Of a stretch of DNA of 64,000 bases, positions 7,984-15,900 are shown in pieces. The stretch covers positions 1,302,001 to 1,366,000 of the forward strand of contig JADKKJ010000011.1 of assembly GCA_016720565.1 (NCBI GenBank), read 5' to 3'. A program made the translations under genes and the position numbers. A model generated the notes under the pieces. The model was given only the letters and a program-made list of their open reading frames with translations. It was not told the origin of the DNA and searched no databases. Positions within the stretch are counted from its first letter, which is position 1. Every line of letters begins with the position of its first letter. This stretch comes from Chitinophagaceae bacterium (lineage in GTDB: Bacteria; Bacteroidota; Bacteroidia; Chitinophagales; Chitinophagaceae).

Positions 7984-9075
7984 ATGCGTTACTGCTGTCT
8001 TTGCTTATTTCTGTTTATAACCTGCCTTGGGAACGCTCAGCAATTTCCACCTATAAAAGGTACCTGGGTTACCAATGTAGCCAGCGATGCGCTGCTTTCC
8101 GAAAAGAATATAAAACGAACCGTGGCCAATTGTAAAAAGAATGGATTGAATTCCATTTTTGTAGTGGTATGGAATCGCGGCTATACCATGTATCCCAGCA
8201 AACTGGTGGAAAAATTTATCGGCATCAAACAGGATACCATCTACAAAGGATTTGATCCTATAGGATGTATTGTGAAGGAAGGGCATAAGGCAGGGTTGAA
8301 GGTTTTTGCCTGGTTCGAATTTGGTTTTTCTTATAGTTATAAGGACAGCAGTTCCATCTGGCTGAAGAAATTCCCTGATTGGGCAGGAAGGAGATCGGAT
8401 GGAAGTTTACTGGTGAAAAATGGTTTCTACTGGTGGAACAGCATGAATCCTACTGTGCAGGCATTCATGAAGGAACTGGTGCTGGAACTGATTCAGCAAT
8501 ATCCCATAGATGGTGTTCAGGGCGATGACCGTATGCCGGCTATGCCGGTTGAAGGTGGTTACGATAATTATAGCCAGCGATTATATGCTGCCAACCATAA
8601 TGGGTACATGCCTCGTACTGACCCAAGAGAAAATTCTTTTCTTCAGTGGAAATTGGACAGAATAAACTCTTTTGCCAAAGACCTGTACCAGGCAGTGAAA
8701 CTAAAGCGACCCAGTTGCCTCGTGATCTGGGCTCCGGGTCCTTATCCATGGAGTAAGCAGGAATACCTGCAGGATTGGATGCAATGGTTGAAAGCCGGCT
8801 ATGCGGATTATGTCATTCCACAGCTTTATCGCTATAATATCGAGGGCTACGAAAAAGTCCTTAAAGAATTAAATGAAAGTCTGCCTGCGGGCTACCAGGA
8901 TAAAATATTTCCCGGGATACTTACCTCGCTGGGCGATGATGGTTACCAGAGTTCCAGGGAATTCACGGACCAGATGCTTCAGCTGAATCGTAAGTATGGG
9001 TATAAGGGCGAAGTGTTTTTTTATTACGAAACACTAAACAGATTACCCGGCCTGCTCTACCTGCATGTAAAATGA
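7984..9075 (+). CDS. Family-10-like glycosyl hydrolase (GHL10/DUF187 type), exported
   Basis: A 363-residue protein with a signal peptide (CCLCLFLFITCLGNAQ) and a GHL10-type TIM barrel. Diagnostic stretches are IKGTWVTNVASDALLS, KNGLNSIFVVVWNRGYTMYPS, KVFAWFEFGFSY, NPTVQAFMKELVLELIQQYPIDGVQGDD and AGYADYVIPQLYRYN. Proteins of this family include YngK of Bacillus and are thought to be glycoside hydrolases with poorly known substrates. The conserved Asp pair in GVQGDDR is a likely catalytic-site position. The ATG follows the TAA of the DUF4434 gene immediately. An exported hydrolase, a carrier and a cytoplasmic hydrolase-like protein together suggest a glycan utilisation operon. Confidence 0.82.
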   Translation: MRYCCLCLFLFITCLGNAQQFPPIKGTWVTNVASDALLSEKNIKRTVANCKKNGLNSIFVVVWNRGYTMYPSKLVEKFIGIKQDTIYKGFDPIGCIVKEGHKAGLKVFAWFEFGFSYSYKDSSSIWLKKFPDWAGRRSDGSLLVKNGFYWWNSMNPTVQAFMKELVLELIQQYPIDGVQGDDRMPAMPVEGGYDNYSQRLYAANHNGYMPRTDPRENSFLQWKLDRINSFAKDLYQAVKLKRPSCLVIWAPGPYPWSKQEYLQDWMQWLKAGYADYVIPQLYRYNIEGYEKVLKELNESLPAGYQDKIFPGILTSLGDDGYQSSREFTDQMLQLNRKYGYKGEVFFYYETLNRLPGLLYLHVK

Positions 9076-9136
9076 ATGAAACAGGCCGGGGATCCAGCAT
9101 AATTTTTAAGGAGAACACCTCAATAGTGAAGAGTAA

Positions 9137-9322
9137 TCAGATCTTTACTCTTCTAATATCATCCAGCAAGCCGAAGCCATTCAGCAACCAAAGTACAACT
9201 GCGATAACGATCACCGCATTCAGGATCTTTTTGATAGTAGACTGCATGGGGATATAGGAATTCACGAGCCAGAGAAGGACACCAACTACAATTAGCGTAA
9301 TAACGATTGAGACTAAAGGCAT
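9137..9322 (-). CDS. Thivi_2564-family small membrane protein
   Basis: A 61-residue protein with two membrane helices (about residues 3-22 and 35-52) and a short basic tail, DDIRRVKI. The pattern SIVITLIVVGVLLWLVNSYIPMQ, then KKILNAVIVIAVVLWLLNGFG, is that of the Thivi_2564 family of small bacterial membrane proteins. No function is known. A TTG two codons upstream is possible, but the ATG at 9322 gives a normal family start. A stable hairpin lies just upstream in the leader. It is convergent with the glycosyl hydrolase gene and precedes a group of small stress-type genes. Confidence 0.75.
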   Translation of the reverse strand: MPLVSIVITLIVVGVLLWLVNSYIPMQSTIKKILNAVIVIAVVLWLLNGFGLLDDIRRVKI

Positions 9323-9334
9323 AAACAAGTTTGA

Positions 9335-9359
9335 ATATCCGGTCGGAGCGACTGGATAT
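9335..9359 (-). promoter_or_regulatory. Leader hairpin upstream of the Thivi_2564-family gene
   Basis: ATATCCGGTC and GACTGGATAT pair over ten positions (one G-T) around a five-base loop, ending 12 bases before the ATG. There is no T run, so a role in translation or mRNA stability is more likely than termination. Confidence 0.4.
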
Positions 9360-9663
9360 GATGAAGATGCATTAATTAACCGGGATTAGTGTTATATAAT
9401 GCTTGAAATAAGTTATATCATTCATTTATGCAATACAAAAGACCTGCCGGTCTTGCCCCATCCCATTTTAAACAGTTTAGAGAGAAAAGGCGTTCCACGC
9501 TGGGTCAACGCTGAAGGAAAATAATTTAGCAGATAAATTATATTCAGGGTTCTTCAATAAGGGAATCTGGTAATCATGTAAGAATTATATGCAATTGTGT
9601 AAGATTAAATGAATGGTATCTAACCATCTTTGCAGGTAATAGATTAACATTTAAACGAACTAT
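9360..9663. other. Intergenic region before csbD-like gene
   Basis: About 300 bases of A/T-rich DNA between two divergently oriented small genes. A CATCTTTG sequence near 9628-9635 resembles a weak TAnnTTTG box about 28 bases before the CsbD start. I see no RNA gene or credible ORF here. Confidence 0.4.
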
Positions 9664-9855
9664 ATGACTACCGGTACAGAATTAAAAGGCGATTGGAATG
9701 CATTGAAAGGAAAATTTAAGAAGCAATTTGCCATGCTTACGGATGATGATTTGCTATTTGAAGAAGGGCAGCGGGATGAAATGCTGGGAAAACTCCAGAT
9801 CAAACTGGGAAAGACAAAAGAAGAATTGAATACCATTCTTAACTCCCTGAAGTAA
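9664..9855 (+). CDS. CsbD family stress protein
   Basis: A 63-residue soluble protein matching the CsbD/YjbJ family: TELKGDWNALKGKFKKQFAMLTDDDLLFEEGQ, then LGKLQIKLGKTKEELNTIL. In Bacillus, csbD is a general-stress gene under sigma-B; in Bacteroidota, close relatives are abundant small proteins of unknown biochemical role. The full family length is present. It is the first of three consecutive plus-strand genes that look like envelope or general stress functions, with gaps of about 45 bases between them, so a shared transcript is possible. Confidence 0.9.
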   Translation: MTTGTELKGDWNALKGKFKKQFAMLTDDDLLFEEGQRDEMLGKLQIKLGKTKEELNTILNSLK

Positions 9856-9900
9856 CCCGGCTTCTTCATTCTAGTTCTATTCATATTAATCATAACAAAA

Positions 9901-10377
9901 ATGAAAAAGATAATTTTTGCGCTTAGCCTGTTAATCGCAGTTACTATACCCGCAACTTCCCATGCCCAGATCCATATAACTATCAGGGCCAATATTGGCT
10001 CACAGCCTTTGTGGGGCCCGGTGGGTTATGATCGCGCTGATTATTATTATATGCCCGAAATTGAAACATACTATTCAGTCTCAAGACATCAATATGTCTA
10101 TATGCAGGGTGGCCGCTGGATCTTCAGCGCTTCGCTTCCCTACCAGTACCGCAACTATGATCTATACAGGGGATATAAGGTGGTGATCAATGATGATCCT
10201 TCTCCTTATCGCCACCATGAAACCTATAAGACAAAGTATACTGGTTACAGAAATGATCATAGCCAGCCAGTGATACGTAACAGCCATGAAACAAAATACT
10301 ACGAGATCAAAGGTCACCCTGATCATAATAAATGGAAACCTGCCAATAGGTCCAAGGGTAATAGAGGCAGGCATTAA
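9901..10377 (+). CDS. Secreted Tyr-rich hypothetical protein
   Basis: A 158-residue exported protein with a clear signal peptide (KKIIFALSLLIAVTIPATSHAQ). The mature part is rich in Tyr, His and Arg: RADYYYMPEIETYYSVSRHQYVYM, then WIFSASLPYQYRNYDLYRGYKVVIN. I recognise similar short periplasmic proteins in this bacterial group, but know no function or named domain. The C-terminus is basic and low in complexity (NKWKPANRSKGNRGRH), which could bind a polyanion such as nucleic acid or LPS. It lies between a CsbD-type and a SYLF protein, suggesting an envelope-stress setting. Confidence 0.7.
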   Translation: MKKIIFALSLLIAVTIPATSHAQIHITIRANIGSQPLWGPVGYDRADYYYMPEIETYYSVSRHQYVYMQGGRWIFSASLPYQYRNYDLYRGYKVVINDDPSPYRHHETYKTKYTGYRNDHSQPVIRNSHETKYYEIKGHPDHNKWKPANRSKGNRGRH

Positions 10378-10419
10378 TAGAGATCCTGATCCAAATTCAA
10401 TTAAATTATAATTTTACAA

Positions 10420-10965
10420 ATGATAAAGTCAATTATTAAAAACAGTTTATTCATTCTTTCCCTTTCCCTGATCGGTATTTCAACCCTGGCTCAGTCCAGT
10501 TCCAGGGATAGAAAAGTGATAGCCGATTGCAGGCAGGCTAAGGTCAGCTTTTTAAAGGGCGATGGATTAATGCGGAATTTATTTGCCAGCGCCTATGGTT
10601 ATGTGATCTTTCCAAATATTGGTAAGGGCGGTATTGGTATCGGTGGCGCAACCGGGAATGGTGTGCTTTACCAGGGTGGCGCTATGATGGGGATGGCTAA
10701 AATGACCCAACTGACGATCGGTTTTCAGTGGGGAGGGCAGGCTTACCGGGAAGTGATCTTCTTTGAAAATAAAGCAGCTATTGACCGCTTTAAGGCTAAT
10801 AATTTTGAATTTGCTGCCCAGGCTTCCGCTGTAGCGGTAACGGCCGGTGTTTCCGGAAATATAAAATATAAGAATGGTGTGATGATATTTACGCAAACAA
10901 AAGCCGGCCTCATGTATGAGGCATCTATTGGCGGACAGAAGTTTAAATACTGGCCGGGTAAATAA
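10420..10965 (+). CDS. SYLF (YSC84-like) domain lipid-binding protein, exported
   Basis: A 181-residue protein with an N-terminal signal peptide (SLFILSLSLIGISTLAQ) and a SYLF/Ysc84 domain over nearly the whole mature length. Visible motifs are YGYVIFPNIGKGGIGIGGATGNGVLY, WGGQAYREVIFFENKAAIDRF and the late GLMYEASIGGQKFKYW. Eukaryotic SYLF domains bind phosphoinositides; bacterial ones are periplasmic and uncharacterised. It is the last gene of the small stress-type group and is convergent with the btuB-like pseudogene. Confidence 0.88.
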   Translation: MIKSIIKNSLFILSLSLIGISTLAQSSSRDRKVIADCRQAKVSFLKGDGLMRNLFASAYGYVIFPNIGKGGIGIGGATGNGVLYQGGAMMGMAKMTQLTIGFQWGGQAYREVIFFENKAAIDRFKANNFEFAAQASAVAVTAGVSGNIKYKNGVMIFTQTKAGLMYEASIGGQKFKYWPGK

Positions 10966-11020
10966 CGCTGACGAATTTAATTTACACGGCCAGTTGATCT
11001 TTTATCTATGTTATATTCAT

Positions 11021-12974
11021 TTAATTCTTAGTGAAATTCCATCTCGCCCCTAAACTTGCGTTTAGTTTTTGCGCCTGGAAACCTGCTATCTCCATATAAT
11101 GCGTGTCAGTGAGGTTTCTTCCATCTGCGAAAAATTGGATGGGTGCATGTGAAAGTTTGTATTCCACGTAAATATTCAGCAGCAGGTAAGCGGGTAATAC
11201 CGGACTTTCTATATTATACGTAGCCATATTATAATAGGCATCCTTTCTTTTCCCATTATAATTTAAGGAGGCGCCGAGTTTCCATTGATCCCTGATCTTC
11301 CAGCTGGCGGAGATCAGGGCCATATGCCGGGGCCTGCGCAATAAATTAAAATAGCTGGTATCCTTTCCATTCTCTTTTGTGTAGATCTTACCGGTAACAT
11401 AATTATAGTGCGCGCTCAGTGAGAAGTTTTTCGAAACCTGGTGATTCAGCTCCAGTTCCAGTCCATGATCTTTCTGCCTGTCCTGGTTGATATACTGTGA
11501 TACATAGGTAAGCGGATCAAAATAAAAGAAGATCCCCTGCTTTATTTTTCGGTTGAATACCACCAGTCGGCCTCTTAATTTTTCCTTTATCGCGCTGAAT
11601 TGAAATCCACCTTCCAGGCTATTACCCGCCTCGGGCTTAAGTTTTGCATTTCCATATTCAGCATATAGCTGGTAAATGGAGGGTGTTCGGTAAGAACTGG
11701 AATAATTTGCAAATAATTTCAAGCTGCGACCCAGTGACCAGGATGGATTTATAGTATATACCGTATGCTCTCCATAGGCAGTATGGAAATTCAATCTCCC
11801 CCCCATCTCCATATTAAAACCTATTCGGTTGCTGTAATTAACACTTGCATAAATGCTTTTCTGTGTACTGCTGGTATCTAATTGCGAGGGCGGGCCATAG
11901 GCAGGCAGCGATAAATATGACTGAAGGGTAGAGGATCTTCTGAAATCCATGCCAATTAAAAAACGGATTCCTTCTTTCAGGCTATAATTGGCATAGAGAT
12001 CTGCCATATGCTCGCCCCCTTTATAACTTCCTTTTGAATACGTATCAAAACCATTCCTGCTTTTTACCGAATCATCAATATAAAGGCGGCTTCCCTTTAT
12101 TATACTGGTAAAGTAATACCAGTTTCCATCTCCCTTTATTTAATTCGTTACGTAAACCTGCCTGCCATGTTTTTTGGTTGTAGGTATAATCCAGTTCATC
12201 CGTATAGGCGCCCTGGTCAATATCGCCGCTTACCCTGCCATATCTTACAAAGGCCCTGCTCTGAAAATATTTACCGCTATTAAAGCCGATCCCGCCCTGC
12301 CAGTTATGCTGGCGGTATCCATCCCGATCAGTATTGATCGCATTCATCAACTCAACCGTTTCGTTTATCCCTTTTGTATCTGTAAGTGAATAGCCTGCGT
12401 CGTAACTGATCTTTCCCTTTCGTCCCTGTAAAGAAAGATCGGTTTTCCAGCTATTAAAACTTCCATAACTGGCAAGTACGGTTGCTGAAAATGCGCCAGG
12501 TCCTGTTTTTTTAGTGATGAAATTGATCACCCCTGCGATGGCATCGCTACCATAAAGGGTGGATTGAGATCCTTTTACGATCTCGATCCTTTCAATTTGC
12601 TGAACCGATAAATTGCGTATATCAAAATTACCCCCGATGCCTGCAGGATCATACACAGGTATTCCATCTATAAGGATCAGGGTATTCACGGGCGACGCGC
12701 CCCATAAATAAATACTTTTATCCTTTCCCGTATTACTGTTCGATCCTCCAATAAAAATGCCGGCCTGTTCCTGCAGTACCTGGGAGAGGTCTTTTCCTCC
12801 GGCCATGGCCAGTTGTCCAGCATTGATAATACTGATGACCTTGCCGGTCTGAAGGGTCTTTGTTGGAAATTTTGAAGCGGTGACCACTGCTTCATTAAGA
12901 AGGGTAGTGTCCTGCTGGGCCCACAATAACTGAAATGACAGTTGGGCAGCCAGCACAAAAAATAGTCTTTTCAT
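11021..12974 (-). pseudogene. btuB: BtuB-like TonB-dependent cobalamin receptor, frameshifted
   Basis: Two adjacent frames together make one TonB-dependent receptor of about 650 residues. The N-terminal part (12075-12974) has a signal peptide and a plug domain: NEAVVTASKFPTKTLQTGKV, GGKDLSQVLQEQAGIFIGG, LILIDGIPVYD and VKGSQSTLYGSDAIAGVINF. The C-terminal part, ending at 11021, has barrel strands and ends DTHYMEIAGFQAQ...LGARWNFTKN. The frames fit if one G is removed from the GGG at 12132-12134 (minus strand): the product then reads ELNKGDGNWYYFTSIIKG without a break. The cobalamin riboswitch upstream supports B12 uptake. Either the gene is recently inactivated, or this is a homopolymer sequencing error; nothing else in it looks degraded. 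Confidence 0.85.
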
Positions 12975-13084
12975 AAATGAAAAAGTTTTTGTGTGACTGC
13001 TTCCAGGAAATAATGAAATGAAATATAAAATGTCCGGGGACTTTTACATTCCAAGCCTTTCACCCGAAAGCATTGAATATGGTT

Positions 13085-13262
13085 TTGCGCAGGCAGGTCT
13101 TCTGGCTTGCTCCCCAGACCGCCTTCCCATACATTCATGTACAGTGGCCGAATGGTCTGGTAATTCCACTTATCGTGGGAGCTTACAGCTACGGGGATAG
13201 CACCGGATTTAAACCGGTTTCCCTTTTAATCCCGGGTTGAACCGGGAACCAGCACGGGGCGA
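13085..13262 (-). promoter_or_regulatory. Cobalamin riboswitch
   Basis: Read on the minus strand, the element has the conserved blocks in order: GGGAAACCGG, AAATCCGGTGC, TCCCCGTAGCTGTAAG, GCCACTG, GGGAAGGC and the B12 box AGCCAGAAGACCTGCC. It lies about 110 bases before the btuB-like start. Between them a GTCC-CC-GGAC stem followed by ATTTT may be part of the expression platform. Adenosylcobalamin binding normally lowers expression of the downstream uptake gene. Boundaries are approximate. The remainder of the 370-base gene-free stretch up to the permease gene shows nothing else. Confidence 0.93.
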
Positions 13263-13346
13263 AAATAATGCAAACCCAAAACCAATGGCAGGCCTGGAAT
13301 ATTTTGTGAGAAACTTTTTAAACACATCATTTCCTATCTTCAGGCC

Positions 13347-14675
13347 ATGACTGCCAGGAACAAACTTGGCCAGCTTGACCTAAGCCTGATCGTGGTCAGC
13401 CTGGTGATCGGAATGGGAATTTTTCGCAACCCCGCCTCTGTAGCTGCCACCTCTGGTACCAGCTCTATATTCTTCCTTTTATGGATAGCCGGCGGATTGA
13501 TCGCACTTGCCGGCGCTTTCACCTATGCGGAAATAGGACAAAGGCTTCCCGCCATGGGTGGGTACTACAAGATCTTCGCCTATTGTTATCATCCTTCAGT
13601 CGGGTTTTCTGTCAACGCCATAATAATTATAAGTAATGCAGCCTCCCTGGCTGTGGTGGCCCTGATTGGGGCAGATTATGTAAGCGATCTTCTTTATGGT
13701 AAACCCAGCGGGATCCTTTTTAATAGTTTTGTAGCCATTGCCGCGGTAGCCTTGTTTTTTGTGGTGAACCTTTTTGGGTTGCGTACCAGCAGCAAGACGC
13801 AGAATGTCCTGATCATTATCAAAGTTGGACTGGTGCTGTTACTGATCTCCAGTATGTTCAAAGGACTGGTGATAGAACCACATGGATATGAAGAAGGTTC
13901 TCCCTTGTATAGTTTGAAAGACCACAACCCCTTATCATTATTCATTATTTCGCTGATCCCGGTATGCTTTGCCTATGGAGGTTACCAGCAAACCATCAAT
14001 TTCGGGGCAGAGGTAAAAGATAATAAGATCATACCAAGGGGGATCTTAATGGGTATTGTTATTGTGATCGCCTTGTACCTGGCCATCAACCTGGCCTATA
14101 CCCAGGTGATCGGGTATGATAAGATGAAGAATGCCTCCGCCATTGGTTCCCTGCTTTGCGAGGCCTGGTTCGGGAAGTTTGGCGGGAAGGTATTTGATGC
14201 GCTAATGTTCCTCTCCGTACTGGCCTATGTAAATATTCTTCTGATGAGCAATCCCCGCGTAATGTTCGCCATGAGCGAAGACAGGGTTTTGCCAAAATTA
14301 TTCTCGTATAAGCATCCCAAAACAGATGCATTGGTGATGGGACTGGTCACGTTTTCGCTGATCACCATCATTGTTACATTTTTCGGGAAAGGGGTGGACA
14401 ATATTTTAAACTTCACCATGTTTCTGGATGGCATAGGGATGAGCACCTCCGCCTTTACCATTTTTATCCTTCGTAAAAGGAAAGTGAATGAAGAATTGAC
14501 CGGTGCCGGGTGGAACAGGCTGGTGCCTTACCTGGCGGCATTTTTTGTTTTCAGTTATTCCATGATCGATGTTGGGGTAGTGATGAAGGATGTGAAGGCA
14601 GCCATTATTGGTACGGGCCTGCTGCTATTCTTCCTGCTCCTTTATTTCCTGTTTTACCATAAGAAGAAAGACTAA
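13347..14675 (+). CDS. APC-superfamily amino acid permease
   Basis: A 442-residue transporter with about twelve helices. The first helix has the APC substrate-site motif in SLVIGMGIFRNPASVA (GxGIF), followed by WIAGGLIALAGAFTYAEIGQRLPAMGGYY, the standard helix 2-3 region with the conserved acidic residue and GGYY. No signal peptide is present, as expected. The stop is followed after one base by the ATG of a Cys/Met-type PLP enzyme, which strongly suggests an operon and an amino acid such as methionine, cysteine or a derivative as cargo. The exact substrate is inference. Confidence 0.88.
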   Translation: MTARNKLGQLDLSLIVVSLVIGMGIFRNPASVAATSGTSSIFFLLWIAGGLIALAGAFTYAEIGQRLPAMGGYYKIFAYCYHPSVGFSVNAIIIISNAASLAVVALIGADYVSDLLYGKPSGILFNSFVAIAAVALFFVVNLFGLRTSSKTQNVLIIIKVGLVLLLISSMFKGLVIEPHGYEEGSPLYSLKDHNPLSLFIISLIPVCFAYGGYQQTINFGAEVKDNKIIPRGILMGIVIVIALYLAINLAYTQVIGYDKMKNASAIGSLLCEAWFGKFGGKVFDALMFLSVLAYVNILLMSNPRVMFAMSEDRVLPKLFSYKHPKTDALVMGLVTFSLITIIVTFFGKGVDNILNFTMFLDGIGMSTSAFTIFILRKRKVNEELTGAGWNRLVPYLAAFFVFSYSMIDVGVVMKDVKAAIIGTGLLLFFLLLYFLFYHKKKD

Positions 14676-14676
14676 T

Positions 14677-15840
14677 ATGAACTTCTCTGAGATCATCAAT
14701 GAATTGGGCGAAGACCGCGAAAATTATTTTCGTGCCGTAGCCCCGCCGATCGTGCAGACCAGCAACTTCGCTTTTAAAAAAGTAGATGATATGATGAATG
14801 CGCTCTCGGATGAGGGCAGCAGTTATTTATATAGCAGGGGAATAAATCCTACCGTGGATATTCTTCGGAAAAAATTAGCAGCCCTGGATGAAGCCGAAGA
14901 TTGCCTGGTCTTCAACAGCGGGGCTGCCGCTATTTTCGCAGGCATACTGGCCAATGTAAAAGCAGGCGATCATATCGTATCGGTAAAAGCTCCCTATACC
15001 TGGGCCCAGCGTATGTTTGATGTGATCCTTCCCAGGTTCCAGGTTACTACCAGTTATATTGAAGGGGGATCACTGGATAATTGGAAAGCAGCAACAAAAG
15101 AAAACACCAGCTTTTATTACCTGGAATCACCGAATAGCTGGGACTTCGCCATTCAACCCATTGAAGAAATAGCTGCCATCGCCAAACAAAAAGGGATCGT
15201 GACACTGATCGACAATAGCTATTGCACCCCGTTGTACCAGCGGCCCATTCCCATGGGTATAGACCTGAGTATGCAAACAGCCACCAAATATATTGGGGGG
15301 CATAGTGATGTGCTGGGTGGTGTGCTTTCCGGATCTTCCGCTATGATCAAAAAAATATTTGACAGCGAATACCTCAATATTGGAAGTGGTATTCAACCAT
15401 TCAATGCCTGGTTGCTGATACGAGGGCTCCGCACCCTGCCTGCCCGTATTGAGAGGATCACCCGTTCTACGGCAGAGGTTGTAGCATTCATGAAGCAACA
15501 TCCGCAGGTGGATACGCTGTTATTTCCGCATGATCCGGGGTTTCCGCAATACGAACTGGCCAAAAAGCAAATGAAAGGAGCCTGTGGTCTTTTTACTTTC
15601 TCATTGAAAAATAAAGGAAGGCAGTCGATCGTAAAATTTTGCGAAAGCCTGAAGCATGTTTTAATGGCGGTAAGCTGGGGAGGCCATGAAAGCCTGGTAA
15701 TACCCAAATGCGCCGGTATGAAAGCTTCGGATTTTGATGATTCTAATGAATCTCATCATTATATACGCATGTATGTTGGTCTGGAAGAGCCGGAGTACCT
15801 TATAAATGACCTGAATCAGGCCCTGGCATCCCTTGATTAA
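14677..15840 (+). CDS. Cys/Met metabolism PLP-dependent enzyme (gamma-lyase/synthase type)
   Basis: A 387-residue fold-type I PLP enzyme of the cystathionine gamma-synthase/gamma-lyase/methionine gamma-lyase family. Visible are YLYSRGINPTVDILRKKLAALDEAEDCLVFNSGAAAI (phosphate and cofactor region), TLIDNSYCTPLYQRP (Asp binding the pyridine nitrogen) and the Schiff-base Lys in MQTATKYIGGHSDVLGG. The upstream frame extends to 14608 inside the permease gene, but the ATG at 14677 gives the normal start. The family makes or breaks C-S bonds in cystathionine, homocysteine or methionine; sequence alone does not settle which. Its one-base spacing from the permease suggests import-linked catabolism. 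Confidence 0.88.
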   Translation: MNFSEIINELGEDRENYFRAVAPPIVQTSNFAFKKVDDMMNALSDEGSSYLYSRGINPTVDILRKKLAALDEAEDCLVFNSGAAAIFAGILANVKAGDHIVSVKAPYTWAQRMFDVILPRFQVTTSYIEGGSLDNWKAATKENTSFYYLESPNSWDFAIQPIEEIAAIAKQKGIVTLIDNSYCTPLYQRPIPMGIDLSMQTATKYIGGHSDVLGGVLSGSSAMIKKIFDSEYLNIGSGIQPFNAWLLIRGLRTLPARIERITRSTAEVVAFMKQHPQVDTLLFPHDPGFPQYELAKKQMKGACGLFTFSLKNKGRQSIVKFCESLKHVLMAVSWGGHESLVIPKCAGMKASDFDDSNESHHYIRMYVGLEEPEYLINDLNQALASLD

Positions 15841-15886
15841 TGTTGCCTTCCGTCAAAAAATCATATATCCGCAGAGCCAATTGGCA

Positions 15887-15894
15887 TATTTTTG
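15887..15894 (+). promoter_or_regulatory. -7 promoter box for the tolC-like gene, near-leaderless
   Basis: TATTTTTG matches TAnnTTTG. It ends six bases before the ATG at 15901, so the mRNA leader would be only a few bases long. Confidence 0.45.
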
Positions 15895-15900
15895 CAACCT

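Noticed and set aside
9072..9257. 61-residue plus-strand ORF after the GHL10 gene
   Set aside because: It overlaps the Thivi_2564-family gene on the opposite strand and has no features.
12075..12974. Short BtuB-like ORF as an independent plug-only protein
   Set aside because: The barrel continues at once in the next frame with no gap, so one frameshifted gene is the better reading.
13018..13200. Plus-strand ORF of 60 residues
   Set aside because: It lies inside the minus-strand cobalamin riboswitch and has no protein-like features.
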